From contig NZ_FRCS01000001.1 in NCBI RefSeq assembly GCF_900143005.1, forward strand, positions 1,116,001 through 1,180,000: 64,000 nucleotides of DNA, given 5' to 3'. Source of the stretch: Cryptosporangium aurantiacum (GTDB taxonomy: Bacteria > Actinomycetota > Actinomycetes > Mycobacteriales > Cryptosporangiaceae). A model generated the notes under the pieces. The model was not told the origin of the DNA. It saw nothing but the letters and a program-made list of their open reading frames with translations, and ran no database searches. Both the position numbers and the translations under genes were made by a program. This document shows positions 9,158 through 17,417 of this stretch, in pieces (within the stretch, counting starts at the first letter, position 1; each line of letters starts with the position of its first letter).

Positions 9158-11671
9158 TCAGGCGGCCTGGGCGGCGATCGCCTCGGTGAGCTGGTTCAGG
9201 ACGTCGGCCTGGTACTGCTCGGTCGGCTGCAGGTAGACGACGCGGCGGCGGGGCCGCGCGCCGAACCGCGACTTCTGCAGGTCGGCGCTCATCCCCAGCA
9301 GCAGGCGCTTGGCGCCCCGGCGCTGCCCGGTGCGGAACGTCTGCCAGAGCGTCTGCTGGTAGCTGCGGTGCGATGCCACGTAGGTGTAGTCGAGGCCGAC
9401 GAACACCGGCGCGACGTGCTCCGGACCGTGGTAGAGCAGCGCGAACGCGATCGGCTCGTCCGGCCCGTCGGTCAGCCGGAGCAGGGCCAGCTCCCAGCAC
9501 GACTCGGCCAGCACCTCGTCGAACAGCCGCCGCGGCAGCGGGAACACGTTCAGCTCCAGGTTGCGGGCGTGCACGTTCCGGTAGAGGCGGTAGAGGTGGT
9601 CGCGCTCGGCCGTGGTCAGCGCCGCCGCGGCCGAGCTGCCACCGACGATGTTCTCCACCTGGTAGCGGTCCTCCCAGCTCAGCACCGCGGTGCGCTGGTG
9701 GTACCTGGCCTTCTTCGCCAGCCCGGCGAGGAACTGGGTGTCGTCGGCGAAATCGAGCTCACGCTCCCAGGTCGGCATCGTCGGCAGTCGGAGGAAGCCT
9801 TCCCCGACCAGGAAGTCGTGCAACTCCTGCGCCTCCGGCGAGCCGTCGTCCTCCAGGTCGCGCAGCGCGAGCGCGGAGGCGCCGACCTTCTCCTCCTCGG
9901 TCCGGGCGGCGGTCAGGAGCAGCCGGAGCGCCGCCCGCCAGTCCGCACTGCGGTCGAGCCAGAGGTGGTCGCCCTCGGTGATCAGCGAACCCATGCCGAC
10001 GACGGTCGACGTCAGGTACATCGGCAGCTCGGCGCGCCGCCGCTCGACCTCGGCCGAGACCTCGACCGTCGAGAGCATGTCGTCCTTCCAGCACGCGGTC
10101 GTGAAGAACGTCGCGGCGACCGGCGCGTCCGACGCGTCCCGCACGATCCAGTACGTGAACCGCCAGCCCTGCGGGTCGGACGCCGGGTCACCGTCGAACG
10201 CGCGCTCGAACGTGCGCAGCGCCGCCCAGCCGAACGCACCGCGTCCGGCGAGCATCCGGTCCCACTCGTCTCGGTCGACGGTCCCGATCGTGTCGTGCCG
10301 CTCCAGCCGCAGCTCACCGTCAGCCGAGGGTGCGGACTCCACCGAGTCCATCGCCCGGAGCGGGATCGCCGGCGCGACCGGCACCGGCCGGAGCCGCACC
10401 GGACGCCCGGCCAGCTGCCGGGAGAACACGCTGACCAGCTCCTCGGCGGAGCTGCCCTCGTCGGCGAGCGCGGCAGGAAGCGCCGCCGCGATCGCGTCGA
10501 CGAGCGCGACGATGTCGGCGTCGGTGTGGTGGTAGGTCAGCGTCACCCGGGCGCCGGAACGCTTCGCGGCCACCGCGGGGTACGACGCGGTGTCGACGAA
10601 GAAACCGGCGTCCAGCAGCCGCCCGGTGAGATTATAGGCGACCGGCGGCCCACCGGCCGCGATGTACCGGATCGGCGACTCGTCCACCGAGACCAGCGGC
10701 AGCCCCTGCTCCTCGGCCAGCCGGTTGAACAGGCGGATCGACGCCTGGAGCCGCTCCTGCCGCTCGGTGACCGCCGGCGAGAGGTGCCAGCGCGCGGACG
10801 CGATGACCGCGCCGAGCATCGGGGGCTGCACCGGGCCGGAGAAGATCATCGGGCCGCCGACCGTCCGGACCTGGCGGAGCAGCTCCTCGGTCGGGAACGT
10901 GAGCGCACCACCGGCGGCCGCGAACGACTTGTTCAGCGACGCGGCGACGAGCGTGCGCTCGGCGGCTGCCGGGGTGAGCCGGTCGAGCACGTGGCCGCGT
11001 CCGTTCTTCCCGGTCCACGACGCGCCGTGGGCGTCGTCGAGGTAGAGCCAGAGCTTCGGGAACTCCTCCACCATCCGGCACAGCGCGTCGACCGGCGCGA
11101 AGTCGGCGTACATGCTGTAGAGCCCGTCGCCCGCGTACCAGATCCGGTCGTGGGTGCGGGACAGCTCGGCGACCCGGGCGGCCAGCTTCTCCAGGTCGCT
11201 GTGCGGCACCAGCTCGACCAGCGTGCCCTGCGCCTGCGCCAGCTTGGCCGCGGTCTGGACGCTGGCGTGCACCTGGTGGTCGAGCAGCAGCGCGTCGTTC
11301 ACGCCGATCAGCGTCGGCATCGCCGCCATGTGCCCGAGCGTGGTGCTCGGCGTGATCAGCGTCGGCCGCCCGAACACCTCGCTGAGCAGCGACTCGGCCT
11401 CGGTGTACGCGGGGGAGGAGAGGTAGGCGCGGGACGAGGAGAACTGCGTTCCGTACCGGGTCACCGCGTCGGTCACGGCCTCGGCGAGCGCGGGGTGCGT
11501 CTCGAGCCCGAGGTAGCTGCACGAGCCGAAGTTGACCAGTCGGCGTCCACGGACGGTGACGATCCGGCCGTCGAGGCGGTCGTCCTCGGCGACGTTGTGC
11601 AACATCCCCCGGCGCACACCGTCGGAGATGATGTCGTCAACGGCGCGCAACACGTCAGCAGCGGTCGGCAT
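9158..11671 (-). CDS. Alpha-oxoamine synthase / GNAT (BioF2-like) acyltransferase fusion
   Basis: 837 residues from the ATG at 11671 (GGGAG about 10 nt upstream). Residues about 35-430 are a fold-type I PLP enzyme of the alpha-oxoamine synthase family (BioF, KBL, serine palmitoyltransferase, CqsA): NFGSCSYLGL at 47-56, LDDAHGA with Asp213 and His215, and the Schiff-base Lys248 in ASLNKSF. These enzymes condense an amino acid with an acyl-CoA and release CO2. After a linker, residues about 490-835 resemble a GNAT/FemAB-like acyltransferase (KKARYHQR; LLLGMSADLQKSRFGA near the end). The logical product is an aminoketone or sphingoid-like base N-acylated by the second domain, i.e. a ceramide-like lipid; a small signalling molecule of the CqsA/LqsA kind is the alternative, favoured by the two neighbouring sensor proteins. 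Substrates cannot be read from sequence. Confidence 0.85.
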   Translation of the reverse strand: MPTAADVLRAVDDIISDGVRRGMLHNVAEDDRLDGRIVTVRGRRLVNFGSCSYLGLETHPALAEAVTDAVTRYGTQFSSSRAYLSSPAYTEAESLLSEVFGRPTLITPSTTLGHMAAMPTLIGVNDALLLDHQVHASVQTAAKLAQAQGTLVELVPHSDLEKLAARVAELSRTHDRIWYAGDGLYSMYADFAPVDALCRMVEEFPKLWLYLDDAHGASWTGKNGRGHVLDRLTPAAAERTLVAASLNKSFAAAGGALTFPTEELLRQVRTVGGPMIFSGPVQPPMLGAVIASARWHLSPAVTERQERLQASIRLFNRLAEEQGLPLVSVDESPIRYIAAGGPPVAYNLTGRLLDAGFFVDTASYPAVAAKRSGARVTLTYHHTDADIVALVDAIAAALPAALADEGSSAEELVSVFSRQLAGRPVRLRPVPVAPAIPLRAMDSVESAPSADGELRLERHDTIGTVDRDEWDRMLAGRGAFGWAALRTFERAFDGDPASDPQGWRFTYWIVRDASDAPVAATFFTTACWKDDMLSTVEVSAEVERRRAELPMYLTSTVVGMGSLITEGDHLWLDRSADWRAALRLLLTAARTEEEKVGASALALRDLEDDGSPEAQELHDFLVGEGFLRLPTMPTWERELDFADDTQFLAGLAKKARYHQRTAVLSWEDRYQVENIVGGSSAAAALTTAERDHLYRLYRNVHARNLELNVFPLPRRLFDEVLAESCWELALLRLTDGPDEPIAFALLYHGPEHVAPVFVGLDYTYVASHRSYQQTLWQTFRTGQRRGAKRLLLGMSADLQKSRFGARPRRRVVYLQPTEQYQADVLNQLTEAIAAQAA

Positions 11672-11793
11672 GGCGGAGGGGCTCCCTTGTTGTCCGTTGA
11701 TTGCTCCGGCGCTGATCGGCGGCGTCCGTCCGGGATTGAGGGCTATAACCGGCCTGCAACCCGCCTCAGCATCCGCACACGCTTGCCGATCGG

Positions 11794-14055
11794 GTGGATG
11801 TGACGAACCGGACAACGGAACCGGCTACCTCCGGCGCGGCGTACAGCGTCGACGACCGGTCGGGCGTCGAGTTGCTCGTCGAGGTCGGAACGCTGCTCTC
11901 CGCGTCGACGGTGACGGCGCTGGACAGCGGCCTCGAACTGTCAGTGGTCGCGGTGGCCGCCTACGTCGGCGGCCGGCGCGGTGAACTCGTCGTCCGCCCG
12001 GCGTCCAACCCCGGCCCGACCGACCCGTTCCCGCTCGCCGGCGCCGAGGCCGCGGCGGGGCCCACCAGCCTGGCGGACGCACCGGGCCTCACGCCCGGCC
12101 TCCCGCCGATGCCCGAGCCCGGCGTCCACGCCGCATCGGTTCCGCCGCCGCTCACCCCGGCGGCCGGACCGGCTCCACTCCCCGACCTTCCGGCCGGGAC
12201 GCCCGGCATCGGCGCCGCGCCGGGCCTGAGCGACATCCAGTGGCAACGCCTGGACGAGGGGCGGCCGATCGTCGACGCGACCAGCCTCGGCGGCCCGGCC
12301 GTCCTGCTCCCGGTGTCGCACGAGGGGCAGGTCCTCGCCGCGCTGCGGATCGGCGGCCTGGTCAACGAGGCCGCGGTCGTCGAGAACCTGAAGTCCGGCG
12401 AGCGGGGCGAGGTCGCGGTCGGCGCGGGTGCGCTGATCGGTGCCGCTATCGCGCGCCGCCGCACGCTGGCCGCGGACGAGAGTGAAGAGCGCCAGGCCCG
12501 CGCGATCCTCGACCAGATCGGCTCGGTGATCGTCCAGGTCGACATGCTGGGCCGGATCTCCTACGTCAACCAGGCGTGGACCAGGCTGACCGGCATCCCG
12601 ACCGAGGACATGATCGGCCGGAACGCGATGGACCGCGTCCACCCGGACGACCACCACGTCGCGGCTGAGCACCTCGTCGAAGGCATGCGCGACCAGGCCC
12701 AGCGCACGATCAAGGACGTCCGGTTCCTCGACCGGGACGGCCGCCCGCGGTGGATGGAGGTCCAGGGCAAGGCGATCCTCAACGCCGCGGGCGAGGTCAT
12801 TGGGTTCGGCGGCACGCTGCACGACGTCACCGAGCGCCGCCAGGAGACGTTGAACGCGAACGCCGCCCGCGACCGCGCCGAGCAGGCCCGCGACCGTGCG
12901 GAGCGCTCGAACCGGGCGAAGAGCGAGTTCCTGTCCCGGATGAGCCACGAGCTGCGTACGCCGCTCAACGCGATCCTCGGGTTCGCCCAGCTCCTGGAGC
13001 TCGCCGAGCTGGACCACGAAGACGCCGACAACCTCAACCAGATCGTCAGGGCGGGCAGGCACCTGCTCGCGGTGATCAACGACGCGCTCGACGTCGCCCG
13101 GATCGAAACCGGGCGGCTCTCGCTCTCGGTCGAGGACGTCCGGGTCGAGCCGGTCGTCGACGAGTGCCTGGACTTGATGCGTCCGGCGGCGGAGGAGAAC
13201 GGCATCGCGCTGGGCCGGCCGACCGCGTCCGACGTCGGCATGATCGCCCGCGCCGACCGGCAGCGGCTCCGCCAGGTGCTGATCAACCTGCTGTCGAACG
13301 CGGTGAAGTACAACCGGCGCGGCGGTCAGGTCACGGTCGAGTACCACCCGGCCGACGACGCCGGGAACCGGGTCGCGCCCGAACTGGCCGACTGGCTGCG
13401 GATCACCGTGGCCGACAGCGGCATCGGCATCCCCGCCGACCGGCTGAACGAGGTCTTCGTGCCGTTCGAGCGGCTGGGTGCCGAGCGGACCGGGGTCGAG
13501 GGCACCGGCCTGGGCCTGTCGCTGGCCAAGAGCCTGATGGACGCGATGGGCGCCCGGATCAGCCTCAGCAGCATCGAGGGCATCGGGACCACGTTCCACC
13601 TCGACCTGCCCGCGATGGCAGCGATGCCGGACAGCGACCATCCCCCGGTCCTGGACCTCGGCCCGAACGGTCCGACGCTGGCCACGACGACCGTGCTCTA
13701 CGTCGAGGACAATCCGGCGAACGTCACGCTGGTGCAGCGGGTGCTGAGCAAGCGCGAGAAGCTCCACCTGGTCGTCGCGCCGGACGGTGCGTCCGGGGTA
13801 CGGCTGGTCGAGGAGCTCCGGCCCGCGCTGGTGCTGCTCGACGTGCACCTACCGGAGATGAGCGGCGACGAGGTTCTCGCGGCCGTGCGCAACCACGCCG
13901 ATCCGGTGCTGCGCCGGACGCCGGTCATCATCGTCACCGCCGACGTCTCCGGTGGCGCCGAGCGGCGGCTGCGGACGGCGGGCGCCGACGCGTTCATCGC
14001 GAAGCCGATCGACGTCCACCGGCTGCTGACCGAGGTCGATCTGCACCTCACGTGA
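11794..14055 (+). CDS. GAF/PAS hybrid histidine kinase with receiver domain
   Basis: 753 residues; start GTG at 11794, with a second GTG two codons later equally possible. Residues about 20-225 look like a GAF domain interrupted by a Pro/Ala-rich insert (about 78-145). A PAS domain with PAC motif spans about 232-348 (ending TLHDVTERR), then a short coiled coil, HisKA with intact SHELRTPLNAILGF (His385), HATPase (N-box NLLSNAVKYN; G boxes DSGIGIP and GTGLGLSLAK), and a C-terminal receiver (about 632-750) with VEDN, LLDVHLPEMSG and the conserved Lys in AKPIDV. No membrane segments, so it senses a cytoplasmic cue. It is divergent from the AOS-GNAT gene with 122 bp between starts, and could be the active kinase for the receiver of the defective partner. 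Confidence 0.9.
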   Translation: MDVTNRTTEPATSGAAYSVDDRSGVELLVEVGTLLSASTVTALDSGLELSVVAVAAYVGGRRGELVVRPASNPGPTDPFPLAGAEAAAGPTSLADAPGLTPGLPPMPEPGVHAASVPPPLTPAAGPAPLPDLPAGTPGIGAAPGLSDIQWQRLDEGRPIVDATSLGGPAVLLPVSHEGQVLAALRIGGLVNEAAVVENLKSGERGEVAVGAGALIGAAIARRRTLAADESEERQARAILDQIGSVIVQVDMLGRISYVNQAWTRLTGIPTEDMIGRNAMDRVHPDDHHVAAEHLVEGMRDQAQRTIKDVRFLDRDGRPRWMEVQGKAILNAAGEVIGFGGTLHDVTERRQETLNANAARDRAEQARDRAERSNRAKSEFLSRMSHELRTPLNAILGFAQLLELAELDHEDADNLNQIVRAGRHLLAVINDALDVARIETGRLSLSVEDVRVEPVVDECLDLMRPAAEENGIALGRPTASDVGMIARADRQRLRQVLINLLSNAVKYNRRGGQVTVEYHPADDAGNRVAPELADWLRITVADSGIGIPADRLNEVFVPFERLGAERTGVEGTGLGLSLAKSLMDAMGARISLSSIEGIGTTFHLDLPAMAAMPDSDHPPVLDLGPNGPTLATTTVLYVEDNPANVTLVQRVLSKREKLHLVVAPDGASGVRLVEELRPALVLLDVHLPEMSGDEVLAAVRNHADPVLRRTPVIIVTADVSGGAERRLRTAGADAFIAKPIDVHRLLTEVDLHLT

Positions 14056-14494
14056 GGGTGGGAGGCGCGGTGCCCGTTGGGTCGGCGGCGTGGGCGTCGT
14101 ACCAGGCGAGGAGGCCGGGGACGTCGACCCCGTGCGGTGGTGACTCGGCGTACGGACGCAAGCGGGCCACACCCCGGGCGAACAGGCGCGCCGATCCTGC
14201 CCGGTTGCCGCGCTGCGCGTGGGTGATCCCGACGCAGAACTGGGCGAGGCCCTGCCAGAGCTCACGCTCCGGCTCCGGCGCGGCCTTCCAGGCCGCCTCC
14301 AGCACCTCGTGCGCGGAGAACGCACGCCCACTGTCCAGCAGACGCTGAGCCTCGGCGAGCGTCTGCGGCGGCGGCAACGGCTCCTCCGAGACCGGGGGGA
14401 CGCCACGGGGGTCGCCGTACGGCAGCGGACGTCCCAGCGCATCCCGCGGACGCGCCTGTCGCGGCCGCCCACGGTCGTCCCGGTCCCGGTTCAC
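14048..14494 (-). CDS. DUF309 family protein
   Basis: 148 residues from a GTG at 14494 with a GGGGGAGA ribosome site 8 nt upstream; the longer frame runs into the hairpin upstream and has no family similarity. The core from about residue 36 (SEEPLPPPQTLAEAQRLLDS) and the motif AFSAHEVLEAAWKAAPEPER followed by WQGLAQ are typical of the DUF309 helical family, whose function is unknown. The ribosome site is inside the 3' arm of a strong hairpin (14503-14529), so translation may be conditional. The 3' end overlaps the convergent kinase gene by 8 bp. The yciI-like gene upstream is on the same strand. Confidence 0.8.
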   Translation of the reverse strand: MNRDRDDRGRPRQARPRDALGRPLPYGDPRGVPPVSEEPLPPPQTLAEAQRLLDSGRAFSAHEVLEAAWKAAPEPERELWQGLAQFCVGITHAQRGNRAGSARLFARGVARLRPYAESPPHGVDVPGLLAWYDAHAADPTGTAPPTLT

Positions 14495-14502
14495 GGTTCC
14501 AT

Positions 14503-14529
14503 TCTCCCCCGCCCGGACAGCGGGGGAGA
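14503..14529 (-). promoter_or_regulatory. Hairpin covering the DUF309 ribosome binding site
   Basis: On the minus strand TCTCCCCCGC pairs perfectly with GCGGGGGAGA across a 7-nt loop, a 10-bp GC-rich stem. The 3' arm contains the GGGGGAGA that serves as ribosome site for the GTG at 14494. No U-run follows, so it is a poor intrinsic terminator for the yciI-like gene upstream but a good candidate for ribosome-site sequestration. Confidence 0.5.
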
Positions 14530-14541
14530 CCGTGGCGAGGG

Positions 14542-14895
14542 TTACGCGTCCGGCTGGGACGCCGAGCGAGGCGGAACGCCGGCCACGCCGGACGCGCCGG
14601 TCGCGGTGTCGGAGCGCAGCTTCTCGTAACCGGGCGCGACGCGGGTGGGGTCGAACTCCACCACGGTGTAGTCGGCCAGGCACTTCTCGGCGTAGGGGTC
14701 GAGCGAAAGGCGCCGGTTCAGCTCCTCGCGGTCGAGGCCGTCCGCGAGGATCACGCCGCCGTGGCGCGGCACCCGGCGGCCGGAGGCGACAAAAACGCCA
14801 TCGGCGAACTGGCTGTCGAGCCAGGCCAGGTGGGCCTCTTCCTCGGCGTCCACTTCGGAAATATCAGCGACGTAAGTGAGTGTCACAACGAACAT
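14542..14895 (-). CDS. YciI-like protein
   Basis: 117 residues. The N-terminal 90 residues match the YCII-related ferredoxin-like fold: MFVVTLTYVADISEVDAEE, then AHLAWLDSQFADGVFVASGR, with the conserved His in EEAHLAWLD, and the later SLDPYAEKCLADYTVVEF segment with the conserved Asp-Pro. The tail of about 25 residues is low-complexity. Family members include muconolactone-isomerase-like enzymes and many of unknown role. It is 47 bp upstream of the DUF309 gene on the same strand. Confidence 0.85.
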   Translation of the reverse strand: MFVVTLTYVADISEVDAEEEAHLAWLDSQFADGVFVASGRRVPRHGGVILADGLDREELNRRLSLDPYAEKCLADYTVVEFDPTRVAPGYEKLRSDTATGASGVAGVPPRSASQPDA

Positions 14896-15081
14896 TCGCG
14901 CACCCTATCGGCTGCGCGCCACCGCCTTGGTGGCCTTTGGGCGAACCGGTCTTAACGCGCACGTGGCCTGGGGAAACGGAGTGACGTAGCCCTCCCAGGG
15001 GAATACTCCATCGGCCAGGTAGGGTTAATCGGTCCGGAAAGTCACGCACCGTGTCCGAACCGTCGAAGTGAGCTCCGCCCG

Positions 15082-15792
15082 ATGTCCGCACCAACCTCCG
15101 CCTCCGTCTCCAGCGCCGCCGCCGAGTGGACAGCCTGGCGCACGTCGCGGCTCGCCTCCGTCACCGCGCCGACCGGCAACCTCGCGCTGGTGGAAACCCG
15201 CTGGTCAGCGCCGGATGAGCCGGAGCCGGTCGTGGAGTTGGCGGACGGGGTGACGGTCACCCGGCTGCAGCGGCGCAACCTCACGACCGGAGCGGTCGAG
15301 CACGGCATCCGCCACTGGGACGCGAACTCCCCGGCGATCCAGCATTTCGAGACGATCGACGTATTTCCGTATAACCCGGACCTGGTCCTCAAGGCAACGC
15401 TGCGTAGCGACGGTGAGCCGAAGCGCGTGCCGTTCGAGCATCTCCGCGACAACGGGCGGACGCGCGACCTCGCGGTGCCCGGCGACATTCTGCTCACCCG
15501 GGCGGGCGTCGACTACACGCTGAACGCGTTCGACGACGACGGCACGCTGCTGCTGGTGTTCGGCGACGAGACCAACGGCGTCGACACGTACGCCGCCGGG
15601 CGGTTCCTGTTCGTCGAGCGGCAGCCGGGCGCCGATCGGGTCGTGCTCGACTTCAACCGCGCGTTCGTCCCGCCCTGCGGCTTCTCGGCCGAATACAACT
15701 GTCCGATGCCGCCGCGGCAGAACCGCCTCGCCGGCCGGATCGAAGCCGGCGAGAAGCTGCCGGTCTTCCGCGGCGGCTTCGCGCCTTCCTGA
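15082..15792 (+). CDS. DUF1684 family protein
   Basis: 236 residues. The C-terminal part has the family signature: FGDETNGVDTYAAGRFLFVE, VLDFNRAFVPPCGFSAEYNC, PMPPRQNRL and a final IEAGEK. These cytoplasmic all-beta proteins are common in actinobacteria and have no settled function. It stands alone on the plus strand, about 185 bp from the divergent yciI-like gene and 128 bp before the ABC transporter operon; the downstream gap is C-rich with only a short GC hairpin and no clear terminator. Confidence 0.85.
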   Translation: MSAPTSASVSSAAAEWTAWRTSRLASVTAPTGNLALVETRWSAPDEPEPVVELADGVTVTRLQRRNLTTGAVEHGIRHWDANSPAIQHFETIDVFPYNPDLVLKATLRSDGEPKRVPFEHLRDNGRTRDLAVPGDILLTRAGVDYTLNAFDDDGTLLLVFGDETNGVDTYAAGRFLFVERQPGADRVVLDFNRAFVPPCGFSAEYNCPMPPRQNRLAGRIEAGEKLPVFRGGFAPS

Positions 15793-15920
15793 GCACGGCC
15801 GGGCGGCGGCGCCCCGCCGGAGAGCAACCGACCGCGTGCCGCACCGGCCCGCAGTCGCAAACCCCACCCCAACCCCCCAGCCAGCGGTGGTTCGCCGCGT
15901 GGCGTAGAGATCGGATTTGT

Positions 15921-17417
15921 GTGAAACGGAAAGCAGTGATCGGCGGGATCCTCACCGCGGTGCTGGCGCTCGCCGCCTGCGGCGGCGGAAACGACGACGG
16001 CGGGTCGGGGACGGCGGACGCGAACGCGATCATCCAGGTCGGCTCGCTCTACGAGCCGCAGAACCTGGACAACACGAACGGCGGCGGGCAGGGCGTCACC
16101 GAGGCGTTCAACGGCAACGTCTACGAGGGGCTGTTCAAGCTCACCGACGAGGGCAAGGTCGAGCCGCTGCTCGCGGCTGATCACCAGGTCAGCCCGGACG
16201 GCCTGACCTACACGTTCACGCTGCGCGACGGCGTGAAGTTCCACTCCGGCAAGGCGCTGACCTCGGCGGACGTCAAGTACAGCATCGAGAAGGTCACCGC
16301 GGAGAACTCGCAGTCCGCGCGCAAGAGCAGCTTCGAGGTGATCAAGAGCATCGCGACGCCGGACGCCAAGACGGTCGTCGTGACGCTGTCGAGCAAGTCG
16401 ATCTCGTTCGTCTACAACCTCAGCTACGTCTGGGTGATCAACGACGAGGCGAAGAACCTCAGCACGACCGAGGACGGCACCGGGCCCTACAAGCTCAGCG
16501 CCTGGAAGCGCGGCTCGACGCTGACGCTGACGAAGTTCGACGGCTACTGGGGCACAGCTCCGAAGAACAGCGGCGTGGTCTTCCACTACTTCACCGAGGC
16601 GACCGCGCTGAACAACGCGCTGCTCACCAACCAGGTGGACGTGGTGACCTCGGAGCAGTCGCCGGACGCGCTCGAGCAGTTCGACAACGACGACTACACG
16701 ATCAACGACGGCAAGTCGACGACGAAGCTGCTGCTCGCGTTCAACGACAAGGTCGCGCCGTTCAACAAGGTGGGCGTCCGCAAGGCCGTGTCCTCGGCGA
16801 TCGACGACGCGAAGCTCCTGCAGTCGATCTGGGGCGAGTACGGCACGCTGATCGGCTCGATGGTGCCGCCGACCGACCCCTGGTACGTCGACCTGACGAA
16901 GGTCAACCCGTACGACGTCGCGCTCGCGAAGAAGGAGCTGGCCGCGGCCGGCTACCCGAACGGTTTCACGTTCACGCTCGACACCCCGAACTACGACCCG
17001 CACCCGACCGTCGCGACGTTCGTCAAGTCCGAGCTGGCGAAGGTCGGCATCACGGTGAACATCAACGTGATCACCGCGGACGAGTGGTACACGAAGGTCT
17101 ACAAGAACCACGACTTCGCCGCGACGCTGCAGGAGCACGTCAACGACCGGGACGTGGTCTGGTACGGCGACCCGACGTTCTACTGGGGTTACGACAACCC
17201 GCAGGTCACCGCGTGGGTCAAGCAGGCCGAGCAGTCGGACACCGAGGAGCAGCAGACCGCGCTGCTCAAGAAGGTGAACGAGCAGATCGCGCAGGACGCG
17301 GCTTCGGACTGGCTGTACCTGTATCCGCAGATCGTGGTCGCGTCGTCGAAGCTGTCGGGGTACCCGGTCAACGGCCTGAACTCGCAGTTCTACGCGTACG
17401 GCATCACGAAGAGTTGA
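15921..17417 (+). CDS. ABC transporter substrate-binding lipoprotein, peptide/nickel family
   Basis: 498 residues from a GTG. The signal peptide ends in the lipobox LALAAC, followed by a Gly/Asp-rich tether. The body is a cluster C (SBP_bac_5) binding protein: SLYEPQNLDNTNGGGQGVTE near the start, then the typical YTFTLRDGVKFHSGKALTSA segment. It captures oligopeptides, nickel chelates or other small solutes outside the membrane and delivers them to the two permeases encoded next. Its stop overlaps the TTG start of the first permease, so all five genes form a coupled operon. Ligand identity cannot be deduced. Confidence 0.92.
   Translation: MKRKAVIGGILTAVLALAACGGGNDDGGSGTADANAIIQVGSLYEPQNLDNTNGGGQGVTEAFNGNVYEGLFKLTDEGKVEPLLAADHQVSPDGLTYTFTLRDGVKFHSGKALTSADVKYSIEKVTAENSQSARKSSFEVIKSIATPDAKTVVVTLSSKSISFVYNLSYVWVINDEAKNLSTTEDGTGPYKLSAWKRGSTLTLTKFDGYWGTAPKNSGVVFHYFTEATALNNALLTNQVDVVTSEQSPDALEQFDNDDYTINDGKSTTKLLLAFNDKVAPFNKVGVRKAVSSAIDDAKLLQSIWGEYGTLIGSMVPPTDPWYVDLTKVNPYDVALAKKELAAAGYPNGFTFTLDTPNYDPHPTVATFVKSELAKVGITVNINVITADEWYTKVYKNHDFAATLQEHVNDRDVVWYGDPTFYWGYDNPQVTAWVKQAEQSDTEEQQTALLKKVNEQIAQDAASDWLYLYPQIVVASSKLSGYPVNGLNSQFYAYGITKS

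Noticed and set aside
9368-11803. 811-codon open frame on the plus strand opposite the AOS-GNAT gene
   Set aside because: Arg/Gly/Val/His-rich shadow composition with no domain; the minus-strand gene has clear PLP and GNAT motifs.
11941-13848. 635-codon open frame opposite the hybrid kinase
   Set aside because: Antisense shadow of a well-supported kinase gene; no recognisable motif.
15793-15920. Terminator in the gap before the ABC transporter operon
   Set aside because: The best hairpin is CGGCGG-CGCC-CCGCCG, only 6 bp with no T-run; not convincing.
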